The notes under the pieces: generated by a model
Databases searched by the model: none
Seen by the model: only the letters and a program-made list of their open reading frames with translations
Told to the model about the DNA's origin: nothing
DNA from: Devosia sp. FJ2-5-3
GTDB lineage: Bacteria; Pseudomonadota; Alphaproteobacteria; Rhizobiales; Devosiaceae
Assembly (NCBI RefSeq): GCF_029201545.1
Contig: NZ_CP104007.1
Span: forward strand, 3,382,501 to 3,446,500
Direction of reading: 5' to 3'
Length of the DNA stretch: 64,000 nt
Shown here: one piece after another, positions 43,651 through 51,634 of the stretch
Position numbering within the stretch: position 1 is the first letter of the stretch
Layout of the letters: each line of letters opens with the position of its first letter
Made by a program: the position numbers and the translations under genes

Positions 43651-46600
43651 GCCTCCCCCTCGAGGAAAGCATAGACGGAGTTGGAACGGGGCGACCAGAG
43701 ACCGCGCTGGCGGGCGTCCCGGAATTTTTCGATGAGCTCGTCATAGCCATAGCGATTGACCGATTTCAACCAGTCACGGATGGCGTCGTTTTCGACGAAG
43801 GCTTCGAAGGCCAGATCGAAATGGTGGGTTTTCACCGCGCCGGTGGTGGCGGCGTAGGCGAACATGAAATCGACTGTGGCGATGATTTCGAAGGCGCCGC
43901 GATAGCCATGGCGCTGCATGCCGGCAATCCATTTGGGATTGACGACGCGCGAGCGCATGACATGGGAGATTTCCTGTTCCAGCGTCCGGATCTTTGGGGT
44001 TTCGGGGCGGGAATGGTCGTTGTGATAAGCCGCCGGTTTGTGGCCGGAGAGGGTTTCGGCGGCGGCGGAGAGGCCACCCTCGAACTGGTAGTAATTGTCA
44101 CTGTCGAGCAGATCGTGCTCGCGATTGTCCTGATTGTGGAGGACGGCGTCGATCTGGCCGAGGCGGGCGGCGAAGCGGTCGTGGAGGGCAATGCCGTCGG
44201 CCTTTGCGCCATAGGCGTATTGGCCCCAGCGCAGGAACTGGTCGGCGAGATCGGCCTTCTCGGACCATTTGCCATTGTCGATGAGTTGGCCGAGACCGGC
44301 GCCATAGGTGCCCGGCTTTGAACCGAAAATGCGGGCGCCGGCTTCGAGGGAGGCCTCGGCTTCGGTCTTGCCAGCCGCCATGAGGCCAAGGGCTTCGGCG
44401 CGCATGCGAGCGGCGATGGGGTTATCTTCTTCGGGCTCATCAAGCGCCCCGACGGCGCGGATGGCACGATCGAACAGGGCGATCTGGGCCGGGAAGGCGT
44501 CGCGGAAGAAGCCGGAAATGCGCAGGGTGACATCGACGCGCGGGCGGCCGAGCTTGGCCAGCGGCACGATTTCATAGCCGGAGACGCGGAGGGAACCGGG
44601 GTCCCAGGTGGGTTTGGCGCCGATGAGCGCGAGGGCCTGGGCGATATCGTCGCCGCCGGTGCGCATATTGGCCGTGCCCCAGACGGAGAGGGCAACGGAT
44701 TTGAGATAATGCCCGTGATCCTGGAGGTGGCGGAGCACGAGGCTTTCGGCGGATTTCCGGCCGAGTTCCCAGGCGCTCGGCGTGGGGACGGCGCGGGCAT
44801 CGACGGAATAGAAATTGCGCCCGGTGGGCAGGACATCGAGCCGGCCACGGGACGGTGCGCCGGAGGGACCGGGGGCGATGAATTTGCCGTCGAGGCCGGC
44901 GAGGAAAGCGGCCATTTCAGAGGGGCCGGATGCGGCAAGTCGCGGCAGGATGAGAGTTTTCACCGTGTCGAGGACGGCGTTGGTGGCGGTCCACTCGGGG
45001 GGACAGGTTCGGGTGCCGGTAATGAGCTCGGCGGCGAGGGCTTCGAGGTACTCGAGGATGTCACCGATGGTGCGGGGATTTACCCCCCTCCCAGCCTCCT
45101 CCTCAAGGGGGGAGGTGCCGAGCGGTGTTCGTGGAGGCAGCTGGGGGCCCGTCCAGGGCGCACCGAGTTCAGCCGTCAGTGGATCGACGCCGAGTTTGAG
45201 GTCGTCGGCGAGGGCGCGGATGAGGGAGTTTTCGGAGGGGCTTTCGCCGCGGGGAATGCGGGCAAGGGCGACGGCGAGATCGCGCTGGAGATCGCCCGCT
45301 GGCGACTGGCCAAAGATGTGCAGGCCATCGCGGATCTGGGCTTCCTTGAGGTCGCAGAGGAAGTTGTCGATCTTGATCAGGGCCTCGGTCTCGTCCTCGG
45401 GCAGTCCGATATCGGTGTCGAGGCGGCTGTCGCGGGTGAAGTCGAGAATGCGGCTTTTGAGATCGGCCAGACGGCGGCGATCCATGCCGGAGGCGGCGTA
45501 ATATTCATCGAGCAGCGCTTCGAGGTCTTTTAAGGGACCATAGGTTTCGGCGCGGGTGAGCGGGGGTACGAGGTGGTCGATGATGACCGCACCGGTGCGG
45601 CGCTTGGCCTGGGTGCCCTCGCCGGGATCGTTGACGATGAAGGGATAAAGATGGGGCAGCTGGCCCCAGAGCGCGTCGGGATAGCAATCGGCGTCGAGCG
45701 CCGTGGCCTTGCCGGGCAGCCATTCGAGCGTGCCATGTTTGCCATTGTGCACCAGGGCATGGGCGCCGAATTCGTGGCGGAGCCAAAGATAGGCGGCGAT
45801 ATAGGCGTGGGGCGGGACCAGCGCCGGATCGTGATAGCTCTCGGTCTCGTCGAGCTGGTAGCCGCGCGCAGGCTGGAGCAGGAGCACGATATTGCCGAAA
45901 CGGTGCGCCGGAAGATGGAAGGCATTTTCGCGAATGAAGGGATCGGTCGCGGGATCGCCCCAACGGGTGGTGACGGCCTCGCGGGTTTCTTCGGGGAGCG
46001 CGGCGAAGAGTTCGGCATAGCGCGCGAGCGGGAGGATGGCGGCGGAAGTGCCGCGCTGGGGACTGGCGTTGGTGGGGCCGGACTGGAGGAGATTTATGAG
46101 GTCGGCTGAGGTGGAGGGGAAGGCCCCCTCATCCCAACCGAATTCGGATGCGAATTCGGTGACCCTTCGGGCACCTTCTCCCTCGAGGGGAGAAGGGGAC
46201 GGAGCCGAGAGATCGTAGCCGGCGCGCTCGAGTTCGGCGAGCATACGCACGGTGCTTTCGGGGGCGTCGTAGCCGACGCCGTTGGCGAGGCGCCCGTCGC
46301 GGATGGGGTAGTTGGCGAGGACGATGGCGATGCGGCGGTTTTCGCGGCTGGTGGCGCGGAGGATGGCCCAGTTTTTCGCGAGGGTGACGGCGCGGGCGAT
46401 GCCCGAATGATCAGGGGCGTAGGCGGTAAGCGGGCACTGGGTGCGCTCGTGCCAGACAGCGTCGGCCTTATGGCCGACGAGCAAGCCACCGATGCGGCCA
46501 TCGACTTCGGGCATGACGAGATACATCGCCATGTCCTTTGACGAGAGGCCGAGATTATCGGCCTGCCATTGCGCCTCGGAGCGGCCGGACTGGATGAGCT

Positions 46601-47582
46601 GGATGACAGGGGCATCGGTGCCGGCGAAGGGGTTTGATTTGTCGTCGAGATCAGCGATGCCCAACGCGAAGGCGGTGAGGTTGAGGATGACGGACGGCGG
46701 AAAGGCAGCCAGAGCATTCTGGACGAAGCGGACGCAGGCGGCTTCCTTGAGTGAGGAGACCAGTAGCGGCACGGGGGCGAGACCCTGGGCTTCAAGCTCG
46801 GCGATCAGGGCTTCGAGCGTGGCGGTGCCGGCACCTTCGAGGGCGGCGCGGTAGAAAAGGATGGGGGTGTAACTCGGGCCGATGTGCTCCGCGAGAACGC
46901 CCCCCACCCCAGCCCTCCCCGCGGGGGGGAGGGAGTGCGGCCGGTGGACGTGGATGGAGCGCAGGCCCACTTCGTCGGTCATGCCGGTTTTGGGGTGCCA
47001 GAGGCCGAAGCGGGGGAAGGGTTGCGGCGCCGCCAGCCCTGTGTCAGCACCGCCCCCCACCCCAACCCTCCCCTCGAGGGGGAGGGAGTGAGATCGAGGC
47101 TGCTCCGACAGAAACGAAAGCGCCGCAAGGATTGCGTCGGAATTGTCGGGGCCGCCGGCGACGAAGAGGTGGTGGAGGGCCAGCCAGTCGTCGGGGGGAA
47201 TGGTCGAGCGGGACTGCAGAATGGGGTCGGGATTGGCATCGCCCGGCAGGAGGACGAGCGGGATTTTGCGGTTGGCGCAGAGGGCGGTGATTTCGTCGAC
47301 GCCATATTGGAAATAGGCGACGCCGCCGATGAGGCGGAGGACGACGAGGCGGGCATGGGCGACTGTCTTGTCCAGCCACATGTCGACGGAGAGATTATTG
47401 GCGAGGCGCAGCGTGTTGGCGAGGCGGAGTTGGTCTTCCCCTGCCCGGTCGGCGGCGGCGGCGAGCATGGCCAACTCGCTGTCGGCAGCGCTGGCGAAGA
47501 TCAGCGCGCCGGGGCGCTGGGCGAGGTCGATGGCCTCGCCTTCCTGCTGGATGGCGCCGGCCTGGGCGGAGAGGAGGTGCAT
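43647..47582 (-). CDS. cobN: Cobaltochelatase subunit CobN, with four in-frame repeat insertions
   Basis: Large subunit of the ATP-dependent aerobic cobaltochelatase, which inserts Co into hydrogenobyrinate a,c-diamide with CobS and CobT (not in this window). The 1311-residue protein is a CobN/magnesium-chelatase H-type protein. Segments seen are ILFYRAALEGAG, IAIVLANYPIRDGRLANGVG, ALVHNGKHGTLEWLPGKA, YDELIEKFRDARQRGLWS and EVDGRIGGLL. Four peptides read from C-rich palindromic repeats interrupt it near residues 161-177, 212-228, 458-486 and 815-834 (LPLEGRVGVGG, LPPAGRAGVGG, SPLEGEGARRV, SPLEEEAGRGV). The frame stays open throughout. The start overlaps the PhnA-like stop (TGATG). Confidence 0.93.
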   Translation of the reverse strand: MHLLSAQAGAIQQEGEAIDLAQRPGALIFASAADSELAMLAAAADRAGEDQLRLANTLRLANNLSVDMWLDKTVAHARLVVLRLIGGVAYFQYGVDEITALCANRKIPLVLLPGDANPDPILQSRSTIPPDDWLALHHLFVAGGPDNSDAILAALSFLSEQPRSHSLPLEGRVGVGGGADTGLAAPQPFPRFGLWHPKTGMTDEVGLRSIHVHRPHSLPPAGRAGVGGVLAEHIGPSYTPILFYRAALEGAGTATLEALIAELEAQGLAPVPLLVSSLKEAACVRFVQNALAAFPPSVILNLTAFALGIADLDDKSNPFAGTDAPVIQLIQSGRSEAQWQADNLGLSSKDMAMYLVMPEVDGRIGGLLVGHKADAVWHERTQCPLTAYAPDHSGIARAVTLAKNWAILRATSRENRRIAIVLANYPIRDGRLANGVGYDAPESTVRMLAELERAGYDLSAPSPSPLEGEGARRVTEFASEFGWDEGAFPSTSADLINLLQSGPTNASPQRGTSAAILPLARYAELFAALPEETREAVTTRWGDPATDPFIRENAFHLPAHRFGNIVLLLQPARGYQLDETESYHDPALVPPHAYIAAYLWLRHEFGAHALVHNGKHGTLEWLPGKATALDADCYPDALWGQLPHLYPFIVNDPGEGTQAKRRTGAVIIDHLVPPLTRAETYGPLKDLEALLDEYYAASGMDRRRLADLKSRILDFTRDSRLDTDIGLPEDETEALIKIDNFLCDLKEAQIRDGLHIFGQSPAGDLQRDLAVALARIPRGESPSENSLIRALADDLKLGVDPLTAELGAPWTGPQLPPRTPLGTSPLEEEAGRGVNPRTIGDILEYLEALAAELITGTRTCPPEWTATNAVLDTVKTLILPRLAASGPSEMAAFLAGLDGKFIAPGPSGAPSRGRLDVLPTGRNFYSVDARAVPTPSAWELGRKSAESLVLRHLQDHGHYLKSVALSVWGTANMRTGGDDIAQALALIGAKPTWDPGSLRVSGYEIVPLAKLGRPRVDVTLRISGFFRDAFPAQIALFDRAIRAVGALDEPEEDNPIAARMRAEALGLMAAGKTEAEASLEAGARIFGSKPGTYGAGLGQLIDNGKWSEKADLADQFLRWGQYAYGAKADGIALHDRFAARLGQIDAVLHNQDNREHDLLDSDNYYQFEGGLSAAAETLSGHKPAAYHNDHSRPETPKIRTLEQEISHVMRSRVVNPKWIAGMQRHGYRGAFEIIATVDFMFAYAATTGAVKTHHFDLAFEAFVENDAIRDWLKSVNRYGYDELIEKFRDARQRGLWSPRSNSVYAFLEGEA
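45081..45139 (-). repeat. C-rich palindromic repeat in frame in cobN (insert 4)
   Basis: CCTCCTCCTCAAGGGGGGAGG-like core between TACCCCCCTCCC and GTGCCGAGCGGTGTTCGTGG. It is read as TSPLEEEAGRGVN. Confidence 0.8.
46124..46210 (-). repeat. C-rich palindromic repeat in frame in cobN (insert 3)
   Basis: This element contains CACCTTCTCCCTCGAGGGGAG and, beside it, the perfect 9-bp inverted repeat CCGAATTCG/CGAATTCGG (46138-46159). It is read as SPSPLEGEGARRVTEFASEF. Confidence 0.8.
46900..46948 (-). repeat. C-rich palindromic repeat in frame in cobN (insert 2)
   Basis: CCCTCCCCGCGGGGGGGAGGG core with a GTGCGGCCGGTGG flank, nearly the same as module B of the tandem array at 17941-18504. It is read as HSLPPAGRAGVGG. 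Confidence 0.85.
47052..47100 (-). repeat. C-rich palindromic repeat in frame in cobN (insert 1)
   Basis: CCCTCCCCTCGAGGGGGAGGG core preceded by CCCCCCACCCCAAC. It is read as HSLPLEGRVGVGGG. Confidence 0.85.
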
Positions 47583-47800
47583 CAGGCCTTCTTGAGGAAC
47601 TCGGTGCGCAGGACCAGTCCCTTTACCTTTTCGGCATTGCACTCGATTTCGGCGGTGTCGCCGGTGAGGCGGATGTTCTTGACCAATGTGCCGCGCTTGA
47701 GAACGACAGAGGTGCCCTTGACTTTGAGATCCTTGATGAGGGTGACCGCATCGCCATCATTGAGCTCGTTGCCGTTGGAATCACGGGTGATTTCGGTCAT
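47582..47800 (-). CDS. PhnA-like (alkylphosphonate utilisation-type) small protein
   Basis: A 72-residue protein matching the C-terminal domain of PhnA/YjdM proteins: DSNGNELNDGDAVTLIKDLKV, VLKRGTLVKNIRLTGD, and ECNAEKVKGLVLRTEFLKK. The N-terminal zinc ribbon of full-length PhnA is missing. Despite the name, this family has no proven role in phosphonate use. Its stop overlaps the cobN start, so it is translationally coupled to cobN. A GAAGGA motif precedes the ATG. Confidence 0.78.
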   Translation of the reverse strand: MTEITRDSNGNELNDGDAVTLIKDLKVKGTSVVLKRGTLVKNIRLTGDTAEIECNAEKVKGLVLRTEFLKKA

Positions 47801-47854
47801 TTTTTGGTCCTTCAACCGAGCGCGTAGACTGCAGGTTTGGTGAAAGTCCCAAAG

Positions 47855-47892
47855 ACCCCCACCCTTGATCCCTCCCCACTAGGGGGAGGGAG
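47855..47892. repeat. C-rich palindromic repeat
   Basis: CCCTCCCCACTAGGGGGAGGG core with a CCCCCACCCTTGAT flank, between cobW and the PhnA-like gene. Confidence 0.75.
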
Positions 47893-47915
47893 ACGATGAA
47901 CATGAGCGTCCGTGA

Positions 47916-48974
47916 CTAGGCCGCGAGAGCGGCGGCGCGCTGGAGGCTCTGGGTGATCGCGGCGCGATCGAGCGGGCTTTCGCCGATGACGACGAGGCTG
48001 GTCTGGCGGGTTTCGTCAGCCTTCCACGGGCGGTCGAAATAGGCCGTAACGCGGGGGCCGACGGCCTGGATGGCCAGACGCGCGGCGGCGCCGGGAACAG
48101 CGGCAAAGCCTTTGAGGCGCAGCACATCGTGGGCCTTGATCGTGTCGGCGATGATGGCGAGCAGCTGGTCCTTGCCCTCGATGGCGGGCAGGTGGATCGA
48201 GAAGCTGTCGAAATCGTCGTGCTCGTGGGTCTCCCCGCCGTGCTCAAGCTCGTGATGGCTGGGGCGGTTGGCGATGTCGTCTTCCGAGCCCATGCCCATG
48301 CCGAGCAGCGCGGTGATGTCGACATGGCCATTGGCGGCGCGGACGATACCGACGCCGGGGCGCAGCTCGGCGCGGATATTGGCTTCCACCTTTTCGAGCA
48401 TTGCGGGATCAACAAGATCAGTCTTGTTGATGATGATCATGTCGGCGGCCGAGAGCTGATCTTCGAAGAGTTCGCCCAGCGGGGTTTCGTGATCGAGCAT
48501 TTCGTCCTGGCGGCGCTGGGCATCGACGGCGGCTTCGTCGGAGGCGAAACGGCCCTCGGCAAGCGCGGCCGCGTCGGCGACGGTGACGACGCCATCAATG
48601 GTGACCTGGGCCTTGATCTCGGGCCAGTTGAAGGCGCGGATCAGCGGCTGCGGCAGAGCGAGGCCCGAGGTTTCGATGATGATGTGATCGAACTTGTCGG
48701 GGCGGGCCAGGAGGGCCTGCATGGTGGGAATGAACTCATCGGCCACGGTGCAGCAGATGCAGCCGTTGGAAAGCTCGACCATATCCTCTTCGCGGCAGGT
48801 CTCGTCGCCGCAACCGGCGAGGATATCCTTGTCGACACCGAGATCGCCGAACTCATTGATGATCAGCGCGATGCGCTTGCCCTTGGGGGCATGGGCCAGC
48901 ATGTGGCGCACAAGCGTGGTCTTGCCGGCACCGAGAAAGCCGGTAATGACAGTGGTGGGGATCTTGGTGGTCAT
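47916..48974 (-). CDS. cobW: CobW-family GTPase
   Basis: A G3E-family GTPase and metallochaperone associated with cobalt delivery in aerobic cobalamin synthesis. The 352-residue protein has Walker A VITGFLGAGKTTLVRHML, the metal-binding CxCC motif (LSNGCICCTVADEF) and the GTP-specificity motif MIIINKTDLVDP. A His/Glu-rich loop (HHELEHGGETHEHDD) lies before the C-terminal CobW_C domain. It overlaps cbtA by four bases. Confidence 0.95.
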   Translation of the reverse strand: MTTKIPTTVITGFLGAGKTTLVRHMLAHAPKGKRIALIINEFGDLGVDKDILAGCGDETCREEDMVELSNGCICCTVADEFIPTMQALLARPDKFDHIIIETSGLALPQPLIRAFNWPEIKAQVTIDGVVTVADAAALAEGRFASDEAAVDAQRRQDEMLDHETPLGELFEDQLSAADMIIINKTDLVDPAMLEKVEANIRAELRPGVGIVRAANGHVDITALLGMGMGSEDDIANRPSHHELEHGGETHEHDDFDSFSIHLPAIEGKDQLLAIIADTIKAHDVLRLKGFAAVPGAAARLAIQAVGPRVTAYFDRPWKADETRQTSLVVIGESPLDRAAITQSLQRAAALAA

Positions 48975-49705
48975 GCGAGGGCTCCAGTGCGAACGCCGAC
49001 GCGAGCGGCGAGATAATCATTGATGCGGCCGAAGGCGAGGCCGAGGGCCACCCAGAACAGGGCGCCGTTGAAGATGACGGCGGAGACGAATTCGGCCGTC
49101 ATGCGCGGGGGAACGCTCGTGGGCTCATCGGGCGCGACCGGCGCCTGAATGAGATGGGGCAGGATGATCAGCGCGACTGCGACGGCCAGCGCCCAGGGCG
49201 CGCGGATTTTTGCCGCAAGCACCAGCGCCGCGCCGGTCGAGATGGCCGCGCCGGCCCACCAGAGCTGACGGGCAAGCGTGTCGGCAACGGGCATGCCCGG
49301 CATGCCGGGCGGCAGGCCGAGAGCGGGCGCGAGGGTAAAGGCGGCAAAGCCACCCAGCCCCCAGAGGACGCCATTGGCGAATGTGATGGGCAGGTTGAAG
49401 ACGACCGAAACCGCGCCGATGATCAGCGCATAGCCGGCGGCCATGAGGAAATTGGCGAGGACAGTATAGGCGGTGCGCTCGAAGCCGTCCTGGGGCATCC
49501 ACTCATCTTCGTCGTGTGAATGGGCCGGAACAGCTGCTGCGGTCGCGTCGCCGGCCTCTTCCTCGTGATGATGATCTACTTCGCCGCCCTCGAACGCCTC
49601 GGCGGCAAAGATCAGCGGGGTGACGCGCCAGGCCTGGAATGCGGACGTGACGAGGCCAGCACAAAGCGCTGCGACAAGCGCAGCGAAAAACAGATTGCGG
49701 AACAT
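48971..49705 (-). CDS. cbtA: CbtA, predicted cobalt transport membrane protein
   Basis: A 244-residue membrane protein of the CbtA family, found next to CbtB under cobalamin riboswitches and proposed to take up cobalt. The start FRNLFFAALVAALCAGLVT and the helices LIIGAVSVVFNLPITFANGV and WALAVAVALIILPHLIQAP are typical. A His-rich loop (EVDHHHEEE, HSHDEDEW) sits between the first two helices and could bind metal. The ATG at 49705 lies a few bases after GAGAGA. An upstream extension would overlap cbtB. Confidence 0.9.
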   Translation of the reverse strand: MFRNLFFAALVAALCAGLVTSAFQAWRVTPLIFAAEAFEGGEVDHHHEEEAGDATAAAVPAHSHDEDEWMPQDGFERTAYTVLANFLMAAGYALIIGAVSVVFNLPITFANGVLWGLGGFAAFTLAPALGLPPGMPGMPVADTLARQLWWAGAAISTGAALVLAAKIRAPWALAVAVALIILPHLIQAPVAPDEPTSVPPRMTAEFVSAVIFNGALFWVALGLAFGRINDYLAARVGVRTGALA

Positions 49706-49736
49706 TTTTTCTCTCTGAAGCTTGGTAGCGCCCGCC

Positions 49737-49919
49737 TTAGTGGCAGGGGAAGCCCATGGCGTGACGCGTGTCGTGAGCACCATTGTGCAGGCGATAATCG
49801 CCGGCAAAGCCGGTGCCAACCAGGAGCGTCATACCCAGGAACAGGGCGAGAAGCCCGGCCATGAGGCGCTGGGACAGCGAGAGAGAAGACGGGGAAGAGG
49901 AAACAGTGGTCGTGGTCAT
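49737..49919 (-). CDS. cbtB: CbtB, small His-rich cobalt transport protein
   Basis: A 60-residue single-span protein of the CbtB family. One membrane helix (LMAGLLALFLGMTLLVGTGF) is followed by a short metal-ligand tail with the family pattern HNGAHDTRHAMGFPCH. GGAGGG precedes the ATG. It is the first gene downstream of the cobalamin riboswitch, whose B12 box ends 40 bases before the start. The frame extends upstream into the riboswitch, which is not coding. Confidence 0.9.
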   Translation of the reverse strand: MTTTTVSSSPSSLSLSQRLMAGLLALFLGMTLLVGTGFAGDYRLHNGAHDTRHAMGFPCH

Positions 49920-49948
49920 GCAGGCACCCTCCGTGCGCAGGATTGATC

Positions 49949-50162
49949 GGCGTGTGTCGGCAGGTCTCCTGGCTGGCGGTGGATAAAGCCCCCTCGCCTT
50001 CCCGGTGCCCGCGGGCACCAGTGGCGAAATGAGGGGGCGCACCGCTTACAGTTGCGGGGGCAGCCACGGAATTGGTCCCTTATGGGTACGCCGCACCGTG
50101 TTCCCTTTTGATCCCCTTGTGCCCTTGCACGCGGGGAACCGTCACGGGATCACCTGTACGCC
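49949..50162 (-). promoter_or_regulatory. Cobalamin (adenosylcobalamin) riboswitch
   Basis: Read on the minus strand, the conserved core is present. GCTGCCCCCGCAACTGTAAGCG (plus ~50045-50066) and the B12 box AGCCAGGAGACCTGCC (plus 49959-49974) are near-consensus, and AAAAGGGAACACGGTG lies upstream of them. The terminal stem can form from GGCGT (plus 50158-50162) and ACGCC (plus 49949-49953), with CAGGT/ACCTG inside it. It should repress cbtB-cbtA-cobW-PhnA-like-cobN-kinase-cobO when B12 is plentiful. Confidence 0.93.
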
Positions 50163-50178
50163 CTTGGAGGGCGCGGGG

Positions 50179-50829
50179 TCAATATTCAGGCAGGGCTATG
50201 TGATCGGGCCAGGGATAACCGACGCTGACATTGGTGACGCGCGTGCCGATCTCGTCGAGCAGCGGCAGGTCGGAATCAAGGGTGGTGTCACCTGCAACCG
50301 AAGTGGTGTCGATGGTTTCGGGATAGTCATCGGCGGGCGAGAAGCGATAGCTGACATGGCAAAGGGGATCCCGCTCAAGGAGATTGCCGGCTTCGATCCA
50401 GGCATAGCCGCCATAATCCCACCAGAAGCCGCCCAGCTTGAACGACTGGCCATTGAGAGCTTCCACGTCGTCTATGCTCATGCCCACCTGAACCCCGCCC
50501 GGAGCGATGTGGCTGGGCGAAAGGTCGATGTTGTTGGGAAAAGCGAGGTTTTCCTCATCGGCCCATAGGATTTCCATCTTGCGCGCGGGGTCGTCGGGAT
50601 AAATGGTCGTGCCGAGCATCTCAATGCCTTCCGGGCCATAGATGGTGCCGGTGACCACATTGTCGGCGCCAAAATGCGCGCGGAGACGCGCCTCGGTGGT
50701 GTCGGCACCAAAAAGGCCTTCGCAGAGGAATTGCTCGGCCGGAGCGGATTCTACCTTGTCCTTGGCGGCAGAGGGCAGGACGGCAATGAGAACGGCGCTC
50801 AGCGCCAAAAGTCCGATGCGGACAGGCAT
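50179..50829 (-). CDS. Secreted hypothetical protein
   Basis: A 216-residue protein with a signal peptide (IGLLALSAVLIAVLPSAAKDK). The mature part contains FLCEGLFGADTTEARLRAHF, VVTGTIYGPEGIEMLGTTIY and GMSIDDVEALNGQSFKLGGFW, a pattern seen in small exported proteins of Hyphomicrobiales with no assigned role. The ATG at 50829 is preferred because it leaves a normal signal peptide. It is upstream of the riboswitch on the same strand; read-through is possible but the riboswitch probably has its own promoter in 50163-50230. Confidence 0.7.
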   Translation of the reverse strand: MPVRIGLLALSAVLIAVLPSAAKDKVESAPAEQFLCEGLFGADTTEARLRAHFGADNVVTGTIYGPEGIEMLGTTIYPDDPARKMEILWADEENLAFPNNIDLSPSHIAPGGVQVGMSIDDVEALNGQSFKLGGFWWDYGGYAWIEAGNLLERDPLCHVSYRFSPADDYPETIDTTSVAGDTTLDSDLPLLDEIGTRVTNVSVGYPWPDHIALPEY

Positions 50830-50933
50830 AATGATCAATCTCCCCCTGGATGCGGCCATTGTGTCGCAAGCAAAGACGGCCCGCAATCTCCGACTCAGCG
50901 TATGAAAGGCTGGCTGAAAAGAAGGATTTTGCG

Positions 50934-51185
50934 ATGAAGCCGATCAAATTCGACCGCGACGAAACCAAGGCCATCGTCGCCGAAATCCAGGACTATTTTC
51001 GTGTCGAGCTCGACCAGTCGATCGGCGCCATTCCCGCCGAGATGCTGATGCAGTTCTTCGCCGACAAGATGGGCGCTTATTACTACAATCGCGGCCTGCA
51101 CGACGCGCAGGCACTGGTGCGCAAGAAGATCGACGACGTCAGCGACGATATCTTTTCGCTCGAGCAGCCAACCAAGGCGCGCTGA
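50934..51185 (+). CDS. DUF2164 family protein
   Basis: An 83-residue protein matching DUF2164: IKFDRDETKAIVAEIQDYFR, LDQSIGAIPAEMLMQFFADK and YYNRGLHDAQALVRKKIDD. The function is unknown. GAAGGA lies before the ATG at 50934. It is followed 71 bases later by the DUF486 gene. Confidence 0.87.
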   Translation: MKPIKFDRDETKAIVAEIQDYFRVELDQSIGAIPAEMLMQFFADKMGAYYYNRGLHDAQALVRKKIDDVSDDIFSLEQPTKAR

Positions 51186-51256
51186 GCAGAAAGCACCCAC
51201 TTCCGCCGATTGAACTTCGCAGCTAAAGCAGGCTGTCTCGTCTTGAGGAGGAAGCC

Positions 51257-51613
51257 TTGGGCTTCAATATTGCCACGCTGGCCCCGATCGGGCTGCTGAT
51301 TGCGTCCAATCTGTTCATGACCTTTGCCTGGTATGGGCACCTCAAATTCCCCGGCGCGACGCTGTGGGTGGTGGTGCTGATCAGCTGGGGCATTGCGTTT
51401 TTCGAATATTGGCTGGCGGTGCCGGCCAACCGGATCGGCTATGGCGTCTATTCGGGGGCAGAGCTCAAGACCATCCAGGAGGTGATTTCCCTCTCGGTCT
51501 TCGTGCTCTTTGCGGTGTTCTATCTCGGCGAAAAACTGACGTGGAACCACGGGATCGGGTTCGGGCTGATCGCGCTTGGCGCCTTCTTCATTTTCAAGGG
51601 GCCGCTGAAGTAG
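51257..51613 (+). CDS. DUF486 (DMT-like) membrane protein
   Basis: A 118-residue protein with four membrane helices, matching DUF486 (distant DMT relatives): LIASNLFMTFAWYGHLKF, LISWGIAFFEYWLAVPANR, TIQEVISLSVFVLFAVFYL and GIGFGLIALGAFFIFKG. The start is TTG, supported by GAGGAGGA just upstream. Function unknown; a small-molecule transporter is assumed for the family. Confidence 0.85.
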   Translation: MGFNIATLAPIGLLIASNLFMTFAWYGHLKFPGATLWVVVLISWGIAFFEYWLAVPANRIGYGVYSGAELKTIQEVISLSVFVLFAVFYLGEKLTWNHGIGFGLIALGAFFIFKGPLK

Positions 51614-51634
51614 CGACCCCGTTCCCCGGCCTGA

